Shown: piece after piece, positions 35,788 through 45,432 of the stretch
Layout of the letters: every line of letters begins with the position of its first letter
Numbering within the stretch: the stretch's first letter is position 1
Assembly: GCF_003324485.1 (NCBI RefSeq)
Contig: NZ_QODK01000001.1
Span: forward strand, 620,001-684,000
From: Cohaesibacter intestini
GTDB taxonomy: Bacteria; Pseudomonadota; Alphaproteobacteria; Rhizobiales; Cohaesibacteraceae
Direction: 5' to 3'
DNA length: 64,000 nucleotides
Program-made: the position numbers and the translations under genes
The notes under the pieces: generated by a model
What the model saw: the letters and a program-made list of their open reading frames with translations, nothing else
The model's database searches: none
Told to the model about the DNA's origin: nothing

Positions 35788-38700
35788 ATGCTCGATCAAT
35801 CCGCGCCGATCACTTCCGAAGATGTCGCCTCCAAGATCCCGGCGCTGGCGCTGATGATCAATATGGGCTGGATCTACATCTCCGTTGAGGACTGCCTCGC
35901 CCGTCGTGGCTCCAATCGTGCGGTGCTGCTCGAGGATAGTCTGCGCCTGTGGCTTGATGCCTATCGCTTTGACTATCGCGGCAGGCTCTATCCTTTGTCC
36001 GAGGATGGCAAGGCGCAGGTGATGAAGGGCGTCACCCATTTGGGGCTGGTGCAAGGGCTGGCCAAGGCCAACGAGACCCTACACACCATCCTCTCCCTTG
36101 GCATCACCGTCACTGAATTCATGCCCGACGGCCACAAGCAGCCCGTCACCGTGTCATTGGTTGATTGGAAGGATATCAGTGCCAACCGGTTCGAGGTGAC
36201 AGAGGAGATGAGCGTTGAGCGGCAGGGCCAGACAACGACCTATCGCCCCGACATTGTCGGCTTTGTCAATGGGTTGCCGCTGCTGATCATCGAAGCCAAG
36301 AAGGCGGTGTCAGCCCACAAGGACAAGATGGTGGAAGAGGCCATCTCGCAGCATCTCCGCAACCAGTTGCCCGATGGCATCCAGAGCCTTTACGCCTATG
36401 GGCAGGTTCTGATGGCGCTGGCCGAAAGTCAGGCGCGATATGGGACCATTGAGACACCATTGAAATTCTGGGCAGCCTGGCATGAGGAAGAAGTCTCCGA
36501 GGCCGACATGCTGGTGATCAAGAATATGCCGCTCGATGGGGCTCAGCGGGACAATCTGATGTCGGGGCTCTCGGCCAAGGTGAAGGCGCACCTGCTGACG
36601 CTCTGGTCTGCAGAGATGGCCCTAACCGAGCAGGACCGGCTGTTGATCGGCATCGCCCGACCGGACCGGCTGCTGGAGTTCGTCCGTTACTTCCTGCTGT
36701 TTGACAGCAAGGTGGGCAAGATCGCCGCCCGATATCAGCAGTTCTTCGGTGTACGTGCCATGCTGGCCCAGGTGCAGCAGCGCGACGAGACAAGCAGCTC
36801 AGGCAAGAAGCGCAAGGGCGGGATCGTCTGGCACACCACCGGCTCAGGTAAGAGCTACACCATGGTGTTCCTCTGCCGTGCCCTGTTGCACAATCCAGAT
36901 CTGGCCAAATGCCGATTGCTCATCGTGCTCGACCGTATAGACCTTGAGAAGCAACTTGCCGCCACCTTCCGCACCGGTGGGGCCTTCGGCTCTGCTATTG
37001 CGACCAAGAAGGAAGGTGAGAAAGCCAGGGCAGAGAGCGGCCAGGATCTTGCCAAACGGATAGGCCTTGGCACCGACCGGATCATTTTCACCCTGCTGCA
37101 GAAGTTCAACTCCGCCACCAAATATCCCGAATGCAAGAATGACAGTGAGGATATGATCGTGCTGGTGGATGAAGGCCACCGCAGTCAGGGAGGGGAGAAC
37201 CACGAGCGGATGCAGCTTGCCCTGCCCAATGCCGCCTTCATTGCCTTCACCGGGACGCCGTTGCTGAAAGAGCGCAAGACCGAGAACAAGTTCGGCAAGA
37301 TCCTCCATGCCTACACCATGCGCGAGGCGGTAGACGACGGCACGGTCACACCTCTGCTTTACGAAGAGCGTCAGCCGATGCTTGATGTCAACGACAAGGC
37401 CATCGACAACTGGTTCGAGAAGATCACCACGGGCCTGACCGATGAGCAGAAGGCGGACCTCAAGCGCAAATTCTCGTCCAAGGGGCAGGTCTATGGCGCG
37501 GAGCAACGCATCCGTCTGATTGCCTATGACATCGCCACCCACTTCCGTGACAACTTCAAGGATATCGGCCTCAAGGGCCAATTGGCGACCGATAGCAAAC
37601 TCTCGGCCATCCGCTACAAGAAAGCGCTGGATGAGACGGCGCTAGTCACCTCCGCCGTTATCATTTCCCCCCCAGACACCCGCGAAGGTCACGAAGACAC
37701 CAACGCCGCCAACGCACCCGAGGTGCAGACATGGTGGGCGCAAACCGTTGGCAATGATGCCGATGCCTATGAGGAAAATGTCATTTCAGGCTTCTCGCTG
37801 GTCGGCCCACCTGACATCCTGATCGTGGTTGACAAGCTGCTGACCGGTTTTGATGAGCCGCGCAATGCGGTGCTCTATATCGACAAGGACCTCAAGCAGC
37901 ATAACCTGCTCCAGGCCATAGCCCGTGTGAACCGGCTGCATGAGGACAAAAAGTTCGGCTATCTGGTCGATTATCGCGGCATCCTGAAGGAGCTGGACAC
38001 CTCCCTGCAGGACTACCAGAAGCTGGCAGAGGAAACACGCGAGGGATACGACCCTGAAGATCTGGAGGGCATCTATGCCAGTGTCAGCACGGAATATCTC
38101 CAGTTGCCGAAGCTGCATCGTGAGCTCTGGGCTTTGTTCTCCGGCGTAAAGAACAAGGCCGACAAGGAGCAGTTCCGCCGCCTTCTGGTGCCGAAGATGG
38201 TGACCGAAGAGGGGATGTCCTACGACGCAAACCTCAAATTCCGCGAGGACTTCTATGCGGCACTGACCAACTTCGGCATGTGCCTTAAGCTGGCGACTTC
38301 CACCCGCGCCTTCTTTGAAGATCCTGGCTTTGATGAGGAGAAGCTGAACCGCTACAAGGCCGACCTCAAATTCTTCATGGGGATCCGACAACAGGCACGA
38401 GCCGACGCGATGGAGACAGTGGACTTCTCTCAATATGAAAAGCAGATCCGCAACCTGCTCGATCATCAGGTGACTGGGGTGGATATTCGGGAGCCGAAGG
38501 GCCTGATCCAGGTCGGTGGCAACAAGGACGGTGATAGCTCAGAAGATCCAGAAGAGTGGAGCGACGAGAAGAAGAAGAATGAGGCCGACCTCATCCGAAC
38601 ACGCCTGACGCAATCCATCGAGGTGGATCTGGCAGAGGACCCCTATGCCCAGGCTGTCTTCTCGGAATTGTTGCGCGAGGCCATCGCCGAAGCAGAGGCC

Positions 38701-39087
38701 ATGTTCGACTTCCCTGGCAAACAATATGACCTGTTCAAAGACCTCGAAGCACAAATGAAAGAGGGGGCAACGGCGGACATCCCCAATGCAATCAGAGAGA
38801 ACCGCCACGTCCGGGCCTACTATGGTATTTTCAAACAGCAGATCGATCCGGTTCGCTTTGAGGAGCTGGGCGAGGAACATTTCATTGCGGAGGCGCAACT
38901 GGTAGATCGGGTGGTTATGGATGCTGTCGCCGCCAACTCACTCAGCCAGGAAGCAATCATGAATGAAATCAGCCGAAGCCTTCTGCCGACCTTCTTCAAG
39001 ACCTACGGCGATATCACGATTGCCCAGAGTCTGATCTCGGCGATCCAAGACAAAGTAAGGGCCGGGACCACCAATGGCAGCTTCTGA
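35788..39087 (+). CDS. hsdR: Type I restriction endonuclease subunit HsdR
   Basis: About 1099 residues from ATG 35788; a longer frame opens at 35731. The N-terminal PD-(D/E)xK nuclease region contains FVNGLPLLIIEAKKA. The SF2 translocase motor has Walker A IVWHTTGSGKSYTMVFL, the DEAD-like box MIVLVDEGHRSQGG and motif III AFIAFTGTPL. Motif VI-like residues occur in LLQAIARVNRLHEDKKFG. It cleaves unmethylated DNA after translocation, in complex with HsdM and HsdS. The frame is intact throughout. The 3' end overlaps the next gene by 14 bases. Confidence 0.96.
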   Translation: MLDQSAPITSEDVASKIPALALMINMGWIYISVEDCLARRGSNRAVLLEDSLRLWLDAYRFDYRGRLYPLSEDGKAQVMKGVTHLGLVQGLAKANETLHTILSLGITVTEFMPDGHKQPVTVSLVDWKDISANRFEVTEEMSVERQGQTTTYRPDIVGFVNGLPLLIIEAKKAVSAHKDKMVEEAISQHLRNQLPDGIQSLYAYGQVLMALAESQARYGTIETPLKFWAAWHEEEVSEADMLVIKNMPLDGAQRDNLMSGLSAKVKAHLLTLWSAEMALTEQDRLLIGIARPDRLLEFVRYFLLFDSKVGKIAARYQQFFGVRAMLAQVQQRDETSSSGKKRKGGIVWHTTGSGKSYTMVFLCRALLHNPDLAKCRLLIVLDRIDLEKQLAATFRTGGAFGSAIATKKEGEKARAESGQDLAKRIGLGTDRIIFTLLQKFNSATKYPECKNDSEDMIVLVDEGHRSQGGENHERMQLALPNAAFIAFTGTPLLKERKTENKFGKILHAYTMREAVDDGTVTPLLYEERQPMLDVNDKAIDNWFEKITTGLTDEQKADLKRKFSSKGQVYGAEQRIRLIAYDIATHFRDNFKDIGLKGQLATDSKLSAIRYKKALDETALVTSAVIISPPDTREGHEDTNAANAPEVQTWWAQTVGNDADAYEENVISGFSLVGPPDILIVVDKLLTGFDEPRNAVLYIDKDLKQHNLLQAIARVNRLHEDKKFGYLVDYRGILKELDTSLQDYQKLAEETREGYDPEDLEGIYASVSTEYLQLPKLHRELWALFSGVKNKADKEQFRRLLVPKMVTEEGMSYDANLKFREDFYAALTNFGMCLKLATSTRAFFEDPGFDEEKLNRYKADLKFFMGIRQQARADAMETVDFSQYEKQIRNLLDHQVTGVDIREPKGLIQVGGNKDGDSSEDPEEWSDEKKKNEADLIRTRLTQSIEVDLAEDPYAQAVFSELLREAIAEAEAMFDFPGKQYDLFKDLEAQMKEGATADIPNAIRENRHVRAYYGIFKQQIDPVRFEELGEEHFIAEAQLVDRVVMDAVAANSLSQEAIMNEISRSLLPTFFKTYGDITIAQSLISAIQDKVRAGTTNGSF

Positions 39088-39826
39088 TCAAACTGAGCCT
39101 GAGAACCGCCTGTTGGTCTACGGAGATATGCGGCTGCCTTATGTCGTCGTCAGGGAAGAGCGACCATCCGGCAAGATCGCCATCAATGTTGAACCCGATG
39201 GGACTGTACTAGTGCAGGCTCCTGTTGCAGCGAATGCCTCAGCCATTCATCAATCGGTTCACGCGAAGGCTAGGTGGATCTTCCAGCATGTGGTCAATGC
39301 GCAATCTCGTTTTCACAACGTGCTGAACCGTGAGTATGTCAATGGTGAAGAGGTCATGTATTTGGGCCGACGCCATCAGCTCAAGTTGATCGATGTTCCC
39401 CGCTCTGAGCGACGTGTTCGACTATTTCGTGGGAGAGTGGAAGTCCTTACGGAAACCAGAGACCCAGATGCCATTCGTCTCAAACTCCGTGCTTGGTACA
39501 AGTTTCGTGCTCAAGACATCTTCAAGGGATGCATCCGAGAATGGACACAAACGCTTCCGTGGATCAACACACCCCCAAAGTTTGAACTTCTCGAAATGCA
39601 GAAAAGGTGGGGAAGTTGTGCCACCGATGGAGTGCTGCGCATCAATCCGTTTTTGGTCAAAGCCCCCCGAGTTTGCATCGAGCACGTGCTCTTACATGAG
39701 CTCTGTCATCTCAAGGAGCACAACCACAGCAAAGCCTTCTATGAGCTTCTCGACCGTTTCCAACCTGGCTGGCAGACCACAAAGACGAAACTGGATGAGT
39801 GGGTCGAAGAGTTGCTGAACGAATGA
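39074..39826 (+). CDS. YgjP-like (DUF45) metal-dependent hydrolase
   Basis: A 250-residue protein with the zinc-peptidase motif HVLLHELCHLKEHNHSKAF (HExxH plus a downstream His) near residue 205. KRWGSCATDGVLRINPFLVK ahead of it is typical of the YgjP/DUF45 (M48-like) family, and so is the basic N-terminal half. It is cytoplasmic. It overlaps hsdR by 14 bases, so it is the last gene of the restriction operon. Such genes are often found with type I systems, but their contribution is not established as far as I know. Confidence 0.9.
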   Translation: MAASDQTEPENRLLVYGDMRLPYVVVREERPSGKIAINVEPDGTVLVQAPVAANASAIHQSVHAKARWIFQHVVNAQSRFHNVLNREYVNGEEVMYLGRRHQLKLIDVPRSERRVRLFRGRVEVLTETRDPDAIRLKLRAWYKFRAQDIFKGCIREWTQTLPWINTPPKFELLEMQKRWGSCATDGVLRINPFLVKAPRVCIEHVLLHELCHLKEHNHSKAFYELLDRFQPGWQTTKTKLDEWVEELLNE

Positions 39827-39988
39827 TGCACTGAGCAAAGCGCTGAGTTTCCCGACCAACCACTCCAACTATTTCAATGCGGCTTCGATTAACTCAGGCT
39901 CTCTATCTTGACTATCCCCTCATGTTCAAAATCAAAAGATTGTCCCGCAGATGACACTCTAGTCTCTTTCTGATGCATCATCTGTAAG

Positions 39989-41937
39989 CTAATTTCCTTC
40001 GCGACAACTCGGCATTTTCAAACCGTCATAGGCAATCTTCTCGATCTGCTCCTTAAGGAAAGCCGGGCTGAGGTTGCCGCCATATTGATCTGACGTGTCA
40101 CCCGAAGACCACCCACCTAGCGCTAGTACGACATCGTGGTTCAACTCAGCTTGCCGCATAGCATCACGATAGTTGTGTCGGAAGCTGTGAAAGGATGCCC
40201 CGTTGCCCGCAAGACCAAGCTTGCCAAGGAAGCGCGATTTGTCGTTGAACCACTTCGAGAAGTTGTTCGATAGGTATCCATCTGCGGAAGGCTTCAACTC
40301 AGGGAACAAGCGGACATGTTTTGCTTGCTTTTGCTGAAGGGCAAAATTGATGAAGCCGAGCCTCTCCAAAGCCGAGTGAATTGGCACGAAACGTTCTCCT
40401 GAAGAGGTTTTCACCCGCTTCTTGTCCGCTTCGTCCAATCCCTCACCGTCTTTGGTTTCCTGAATAATGATGCACCAGACCCCATCAATTTGTTTGATGT
40501 CATCGCAATGAAGCTGACAGCATTCTCCAAGGCGCATGCCAGTCCACAGAGAGAGCAAAGGCACCCAATAGCGCCCCTTCTTGATGATCTGACTTCCGGG
40601 AAGATGGTATTTGAACTCGCTTTGACAACCTGAATAGAGCGGTGCCGAAAAGATGATTTGTAGCTCTTCCTCAGTGAATGGCCGCCTTTTGTCTCTTGCT
40701 TTCACCGGGTCATTAACTCCCAGACCCTCAGCATAGTTCTTCACCATGTAGTCTTCTCGCACAGCCCATTTGAACAGGGCAGACATGTTCCTCAAGCGAT
40801 TGTTGATGGTGGGAGGGCTGAGGAGTTTGGCTCCGGTTTCTTCTGCAAGCTTGATAACCTCGAAAGTATCCTTGCCCGGAAACCTCTGCAGGGCATTCAC
40901 AGGCGTTTTCTGGAGAGCGTCTCTAACCTTCTTGCAATCTTCCCGATTAATGGTGCTGACATCCCGGTCTGCCCCATAACGTCCTTCAGCGTCCTGTAGA
41001 CAACATCATAGCCCTTGTTCGTCCGATCAGATGCCGATCTAGCAGGATCTTCGATATAGAGCTGAACTAGCTTCTCAAGGGTGATAGCACCACCTTTTGA
41101 AACCGAGTGTCCTACAGGCATTGACGTTTGTGTGGAGGTTTCGCCTTCAGTGATTGACGGAGGGGAGAGGTCAAATTCGTCTGGCTCGCCATTGTTTCGA
41201 CGCTCGAGGGCATCGATATATCGAACCCACATGGCCAAAACTTCTCGAGCCAGGTTTCGCCAGCCTTCCGACCCGCGATGCAAACGAAGATGATGCTCCT
41301 CAGCCAGTTCTTCAATGTCCTCTTCGGCAGCAGATAGATCTTGCCGAGCCAATGCATCCCGATAGTGAGGCTTTAAGAAGCCTACCGTTTCATGAGACTT
41401 AAACAGATCTCTTCTGCTGAGCCCAAACTCCGAGAATGAAGCGCTGAGTGAAAAAGTAGGGGCAATTGGCTTAAACTTCTGATCCGCTTTGTCGGTGCCT
41501 TCAGCTTGTTTTTCACTAAGATCGCGCTGCTCGAGTTGCGTTTTGTTGAAACTGGCCCACATTTCGCCGTAAGCTTGCTGAGACGCTCTGTCACCCTCAT
41601 CACGGATCTGCATATCCTCCACAAGCATATCCTTGAGACGGCCATCAACGATTGTCTTAGCCTCGGAGGGCGAAAGCGTTTCTTTCAGATCTGCTTTGGC
41701 TTGCGCAAATTCCTCATCAAGCGCAACCAGCTCTTGGTGCAACTTAACCTTGGCTTCAGACAGATCTTTTGTCCTCAGCGATTTCCTGATGAATTTGCGA
41801 TTGTCGAACGCCTCTAGCAATCCCTGAGGGACACGCTTGTAGAGGTAATATGTTCCTTCACGGCGGTGAAGATTTGGGTATCCTGGCACAGCTTCCATGG
41901 CTCCCATGTAACACAGTGTTGTATCACAGTCGACCAC
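39989..41937 (-). pseudogene. Tyrosine recombinase integrase with internal frameshift
   Basis: Two overlapping minus-strand frames (40897-41937 and 39989-40900) together make one integrase of about 640 residues. The first half carries the N-terminal arm-binding and core-binding regions (GTYYLYKRVPQGLLEAF; ITLEKLVQLYIEDP). The second carries the catalytic domain: WTGMRLGECCQLH (Arg), KTSSGERFVPIHSALE (Lys), FHSFRHNYRDAM (HxxR) and GGWSSGDTSDQYGG (His/Trp position and Tyr). The reading jumps frame at the four-G run at 40972-40975. Past it, the second frame reads ADRDVSTINREDCKKVRDAL before joining the catalytic part, which fits one missing base (or a two-base gain). The start is ATG 41937, 41907 or 41898. 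It lies beside tRNA-Ser and presumably inserted the island. A homopolymer sequencing error is possible. Confidence 0.85.
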
Positions 41938-41990
41938 GCTAGAGCATTGAAATGTAAGGAAATACCATATTTCTGCCGGTCAAAGGGCAG

Positions 41991-42008
41991 ATGGCGGAGA
42001 GACAGGGA
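41991..42008. repeat. Right attachment site within tRNA-Ser 3' end
   Basis: ATGGCGGAGAGACAGGGA is identical to 29557-29574. It covers the tRNA CCA end, the 3' acceptor strand and the start of the T arm. Confidence 0.85.
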
Positions 42009-42081
42009 TTCGAACCCTGGAGACGGTTACCCGCCTACACGCGTTCCAGGCGTGCGCCTTCGACCACTCGGCCACCTCTCC
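41992..42081 (-). tRNA. tRNA-Ser (anticodon GGA)
   Basis: The minus strand reads GGAGAGGTGGCCGAGTGG at the 5' end (acceptor and D arm). The anticodon arm is CACGC-CTGGAAC-GCGTG with anticodon GGA. A long class II variable arm follows, then the T arm (GGTTCGAATCC) and the 3' acceptor strand TCTCTCC with discriminator G and encoded CCA. The 90-base length suits tRNA-Ser. It is intact and serves as the island attachment site. Confidence 0.95.
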
Positions 42082-42464
42082 GTACCAAAGTGTGGGCGCA
42101 ATATAGCCAAATAGAACGGGAACGCAAGCCCTCTTGACCCTATCTGTCAACAGAAAGTCAGACTCTTGTGATATTGCACCCTCCCCTGTGCATATCACCA
42201 GCCAAAAATCAGGCCTCATGCGCCTTATGGTCATGTTCGCATGTCTGCTAACCCCATGGCGCACCATAAAAATCCACACTGGACATCAAATCATAACTTG
42301 CTGTTGTCGGCGTGACGTGGGACGCTTTTTGGATCTCATTTTGGCCTTTTATCTTGTGATAGACTTGAATGACGGATTGGGGAGCGACAAGTGTGTTGCG
42401 TCGGGCAGCAAGTTTTTCTATTGCCTGAACCATCACGTGTGTCAGCGTTTGAAAGGATAGAGTC
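42082..42464. other. Intergenic region upstream of a small membrane protein gene
   Basis: 383 bases holding the tRNA-Ser promoter side (minus) and the leader of the gene at 42465. No further gene or clear motif is seen. Confidence 0.5.
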
Positions 42465-42785
42465 ATGCGTCTTTTGCGTTTCTTCAGTTCCATGCTTGGT
42501 CTGTGGACCTGTGCGCTTGCGCTTCTGGCTCTGGTGCTGGACGGGGTGCGCTCGATCGCCGCCAATGAAGTGGTGATGAAATCGCTCGGAGCCACCTGGT
42601 TCGAAATCGACAATGCCAGCCTAAATTTGGCGCAGGCGGTGATCCAGCGCAACGTCCATCCGTTGATCTGGGATCCTGTGGTGCAGTGGATCTTGATGAT
42701 GCCAGCCTGGTTGGCCGCGGGGCTGGTTGGTGCCCTTTTCATCTATCTGGGCCGCAAGCGTCGCCCAAAAGTGATCCGGATTTGA
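42465..42785 (+). CDS. Conserved hypothetical inner membrane protein
   Basis: A 106-residue protein with two hydrophobic segments, at about residues 10-28 (MLGLWTCALALLALVLDGV) and 77-97 (WILMMPAWLAAGLVGALFIY), and a basic C-terminus (GRKRRPKVIRI). The central loop holds NLAQAVIQRNVHPLIWDPVV. Small proteins of this layout occur across rhizobia and relatives, as I recall, without a known function. ATG 42465 follows AAGGA. msrA follows after 142 bases. Confidence 0.75.
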   Translation: MRLLRFFSSMLGLWTCALALLALVLDGVRSIAANEVVMKSLGATWFEIDNASLNLAQAVIQRNVHPLIWDPVVQWILMMPAWLAAGLVGALFIYLGRKRRPKVIRI

Positions 42786-42927
42786 TTTCTTCGAACGGGC
42801 CATGTGACCTAGAACTGACAGTCTGCCGTACCGATATAGATGACTGGTCTTTAGAAACCCTGCCCTTCGACACGCAACCCGGGCAATGGCTGCGCGGGCG
42901 GGGGCTTGTTTCATGTGAGGAGCGACG

Positions 42928-43575
42928 ATGTTTGGATTGACACGCAAGAAGCTTGACATGCCGACCAAGGAAAGTGCGCTGCCGGGGCGAGCAACCCCGA
43001 TTGAAACTGCCAGCACCCATTATGTGCTGGGCAGCCCACTCAAAGGCCCCTTTCCAGAGGGTTTGGAAATGGCGATGATTGGAATGGGCTGTTTCTGGGG
43101 AGCTGAGCGGGCCTTTTGGCAACTGGATGGAGTATATACCACCGCAGTCGGCTACAGCGCGGGGCTCACGCCCAATCCCACCTATGAAGAAGTCTGCACC
43201 GGTGGAACCGGACATAATGAGGTGGTTCTGGTGGTGTTTGACCCGGCCAGGCTTTCCTATCGCAGCTTGCTGAAGACCTTCTGGGAACAGCATGACCCGA
43301 CTCAAGGGATGCGGCAGGGCAATGATGTTGGCACCCAGTATCGCTCCGGCATCTATACGTTCGGCGATGATCAGGCGAAAGTTGCCACCGGATTGCGGCG
43401 AGAGTATCAGACGGCTCTGAAGGAACGGGGCCATGGCACCATTTCAACCGAAATTATCGCTGCCGAGCCATTCTATTATGCAGAAAGCTATCACCAGCAG
43501 TATCTGGCGAAAAATCCTGGTGGCTATTGCGGCCTTGGGGGCACAGGGGTGTCCTGTCCGATGCCGTTGGCCTGA
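42928..43575 (+). CDS. msrA: Peptide methionine sulfoxide reductase MsrA
   Basis: A 215-residue enzyme reducing the S form of methionine sulfoxide. The catalytic motif [18 protein letters not shown] is near residue 52 (the Cys nucleophile in GCFWG). [33 protein letters not shown] and [11 protein letters not shown] are family blocks. The C-terminal [13 protein letters not shown] holds the recycling cysteines. There is no signal peptide. ATG 42928 follows GAGGAG. A strong terminator follows. Confidence 0.96.
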   Translation: MFGLTRKKLDMPTKESALPGRATPIETASTHYVLGSPLKGPFPEGLEMAMIGMGCFWGAERAFWQLDGVYTTAVGYSAGLTPNPTYEEVCTGGTGHNEVVLVVFDPARLSYRSLLKTFWEQHDPTQGMRQGNDVGTQYRSGIYTFGDDQAKVATGLRREYQTALKERGHGTISTEIIAAEPFYYAESYHQQYLAKNPGGYCGLGGTGVSCPMPLA

Positions 43576-43600
43576 ATGCATCAAGAGACTACCGTCAGAA

Positions 43601-43634
43601 AAAGCCTCGCTCGATGGGAGCGAGGCTTTTTTTG
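43601..43634. terminator. Bidirectional rho-independent terminator (msrA / mepA)
   Basis: GCCTCGCTC and GAGCGAGGC form a 9-bp stem with a short loop. A-rich DNA lies on the left and seven T on the right, between convergent msrA and mepA. Confidence 0.9.
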
Positions 43635-43652
43635 ATTTTTCGCCTCACTGCC

Positions 43653-44717
43653 TCAGTTTGGCAATGGACGCGGTTTGGGCAGGGCCTGCAATGGCAGGAT
43701 ATTGTCTGGTGCAACAGCCGACCTCGCCGCACTGGCGGTTTGCAGCGGCGCGGCATCGAGTACCGCACTGCAGGCACTTGGCAAATCGCTCAACGTGACC
43801 TGACGGCGTTTGACGGGCTTCTTGTTGGGGTCTTTCTTGACCGGCTTTTTCGGCTTCCAGGGTTCGTCGGAGAGCCACCAGGCCAGTTCCTTGCCGCACC
43901 CATCCCCTACTGGAGGAGGTGCCTGATTCTTGCAGCCGGGATTGCCTGGCGGGCAACTCATCCGCACATGGAAATGATAGTGATGGCCATACCATGGGCG
44001 GACCTGACGCAACCAAGCTCGGTCATCGCCCGCACGATCACAAAGGGCTTTCTTGATACCCGGATGAACAAAAATGCGGGCCACACCGGGGGTTGAGGCA
44101 GCGCGTTTGATCAGGCGAAGATGGGCCATAGTGAATTTGTTGGCATCCACCGTCCGGGTGCCTGTCTTGAGCATGGAAATGGCCGAGACCTTCTCGCGCT
44201 CGGAGCGGGTGAACCGGCGCTCAGGCATCGGCCGAAGCCAGATATCGGCATCCAGTCCAATCTGGTGGGAGGCATGACCGGTCAGCATCGGCCCACCACG
44301 CGGCTGGGCCAGATCGCCGACCAGCAGACCGTTCCAGCCATCATAGGCTTGTGCATCAACAGCCAGCTTCTCCAGAAAGGCAACCAGCACCGGATGACCC
44401 CAATTGCGATTGCGCGACAGGCGCATGGCCTGCCAGGCCGGACCATCGATCGACAAGGCGCGACCACCAGCCAGACACCCTTTGGCATAGGAGCCAATGG
44501 CACGGGATTGCAAATCGGCAGGCGCTCTCTTCTTGCCGAACAATTGCTTGGCAGGCGTCTGTGCCCATGCCGCATCGCCCGGCAAGGCTGCTAAAGTCAA
44601 TGGCAGGAGCGCCAAGGCAGAAAGATAGACAGCAACCACGCGCCCCGGCAGGAGGGTGCGGCGGCTGTGGGTAGGGTGACAGGGATGCGCCAACAGGGGC
44701 ATCTTGGGCAGCGGCAT
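43653..44717 (-). CDS. mepA: Penicillin-insensitive murein endopeptidase MepA
   Basis: A 354-residue M74 peptidase that cleaves D-Ala-mDAP cross-links in peptidoglycan. The metal ligands lie in GHASHQIGLDADIWLRP near residue 152 and in WYGHHYHFHVRMSCP near 250. Paired cysteines (KGCLAGG; SCPPGNPGC) are as in the family. The N-terminus has a signal-like hydrophobic segment (VVAVYLSALALLPLTLAALP), placing it in the periplasm. The Lys/Pro-rich C-terminal tail from about residue 285 exceeds the core enzyme. ATG 44717 is used. Confidence 0.94.
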   Translation of the reverse strand: MPLPKMPLLAHPCHPTHSRRTLLPGRVVAVYLSALALLPLTLAALPGDAAWAQTPAKQLFGKKRAPADLQSRAIGSYAKGCLAGGRALSIDGPAWQAMRLSRNRNWGHPVLVAFLEKLAVDAQAYDGWNGLLVGDLAQPRGGPMLTGHASHQIGLDADIWLRPMPERRFTRSEREKVSAISMLKTGTRTVDANKFTMAHLRLIKRAASTPGVARIFVHPGIKKALCDRAGDDRAWLRQVRPWYGHHYHFHVRMSCPPGNPGCKNQAPPPVGDGCGKELAWWLSDEPWKPKKPVKKDPNKKPVKRRQVTLSDLPSACSAVLDAAPLQTASAARSAVAPDNILPLQALPKPRPLPN

Positions 44718-44829
44718 GGCCTTTGCTCCACTTTATCGCAGTTTGAATGCTTGCGACTCTATGCACGAATTGTTAACCATACGTGGATGACGTCCATATT
44801 TCCATCCCTCTCGCCATGAAGTTCCTGCC

Positions 44830-45432
44830 ATGCGTCCCTTCATTCCTGTCCTGCTCCTCTCGGGTCTGCTTGTTGGCTGTGCCAGCCTGACCGAGGATGA
44901 ATGCCATATCGGCAATTGGCAATCGATTGGTCTCAATGATGCCGTTCAGGGACGAACCACTGCGCGTTTCAACGAACACATCAAAGCCTGTCAACGCTAT
45001 GGGGTGCTGCCGGACAAGGGGCTGTATGACAAGGGGTATCATGAGGGACTGGTGCGCTATTGCACTCCGTCGAACGGCTTCAATGTCGGGCGAAATGGCT
45101 ATCAATATCATGGCATTTGTCCCGCGGGTGCGGAGGCTTCCTTCCTCAGGGGCTATGAGCGGGGGCATGATCTGCACGAGATCGAAAAGCAGATTGCCGA
45201 AGCGCGGAACAGTCTGGGCGACGTGCGGAGCAAGATTGCGTCCTTGCGCAGCCACAAGGCAGCTCCGGGGAAAAAGGACAAGGTGAGCGAACGGGAAAGA
45301 AGAGCCTCGTTGCGGCGCTTGTTCCGCGAAGCCGACCGTCTGGAAGACGAGATCCATCGACTCAATCGTCAACGGGATCGGGCGCTGTTGGCAGCCGATG
45401 ACTTTCTGGCTTCGGTCAGCCCGGATATCTGA
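44830..45432 (+). CDS. DUF2799 lipoprotein
   Basis: A 200-residue protein with a lipoprotein signal peptide ending in the lipobox LLVGC (FIPVLLLSGLLVGCASLTED). The body matches DUF2799: WQSIGLNDAVQGRTTARFNE, YDKGYHEGLVRYC and FLRGYERG. The C-terminal 80 residues are charged and helical, with coiled-coil character (RLFREADRLEDEIHRLNRQR). It is probably anchored to a membrane facing the periplasm. The function is unknown. It diverges from mepA with 112 bases between. Confidence 0.88.
   Translation: MRPFIPVLLLSGLLVGCASLTEDECHIGNWQSIGLNDAVQGRTTARFNEHIKACQRYGVLPDKGLYDKGYHEGLVRYCTPSNGFNVGRNGYQYHGICPAGAEASFLRGYERGHDLHEIEKQIAEARNSLGDVRSKIASLRSHKAAPGKKDKVSERERRASLRRLFREADRLEDEIHRLNRQRDRALLAADDFLASVSPDI

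Larger units (their letters stand above)
29557..42008. mobile_element. Integrative genomic island in tRNA-Ser(GGA), about 12.45 kb
   Basis: An exact 18-bp direct repeat (ATGGCGGAGAGACAGGGA) occurs at 29557-29574 and at 41991-42008. The right copy is the 3' end of an intact tRNA-Ser gene; the left copy has no tRNA body attached. The tyrosine integrase lies directly beside the tRNA end, as is usual for tRNA-targeted islands. Between the repeats are a low-GC zinc-ribbon protein, a serine recombinase, an unknown small gene and a type I restriction-modification operon. The flanking genes are ordinary chromosomal genes. The integrase frame is broken, so the island may now be immobile. Confidence 0.85.
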
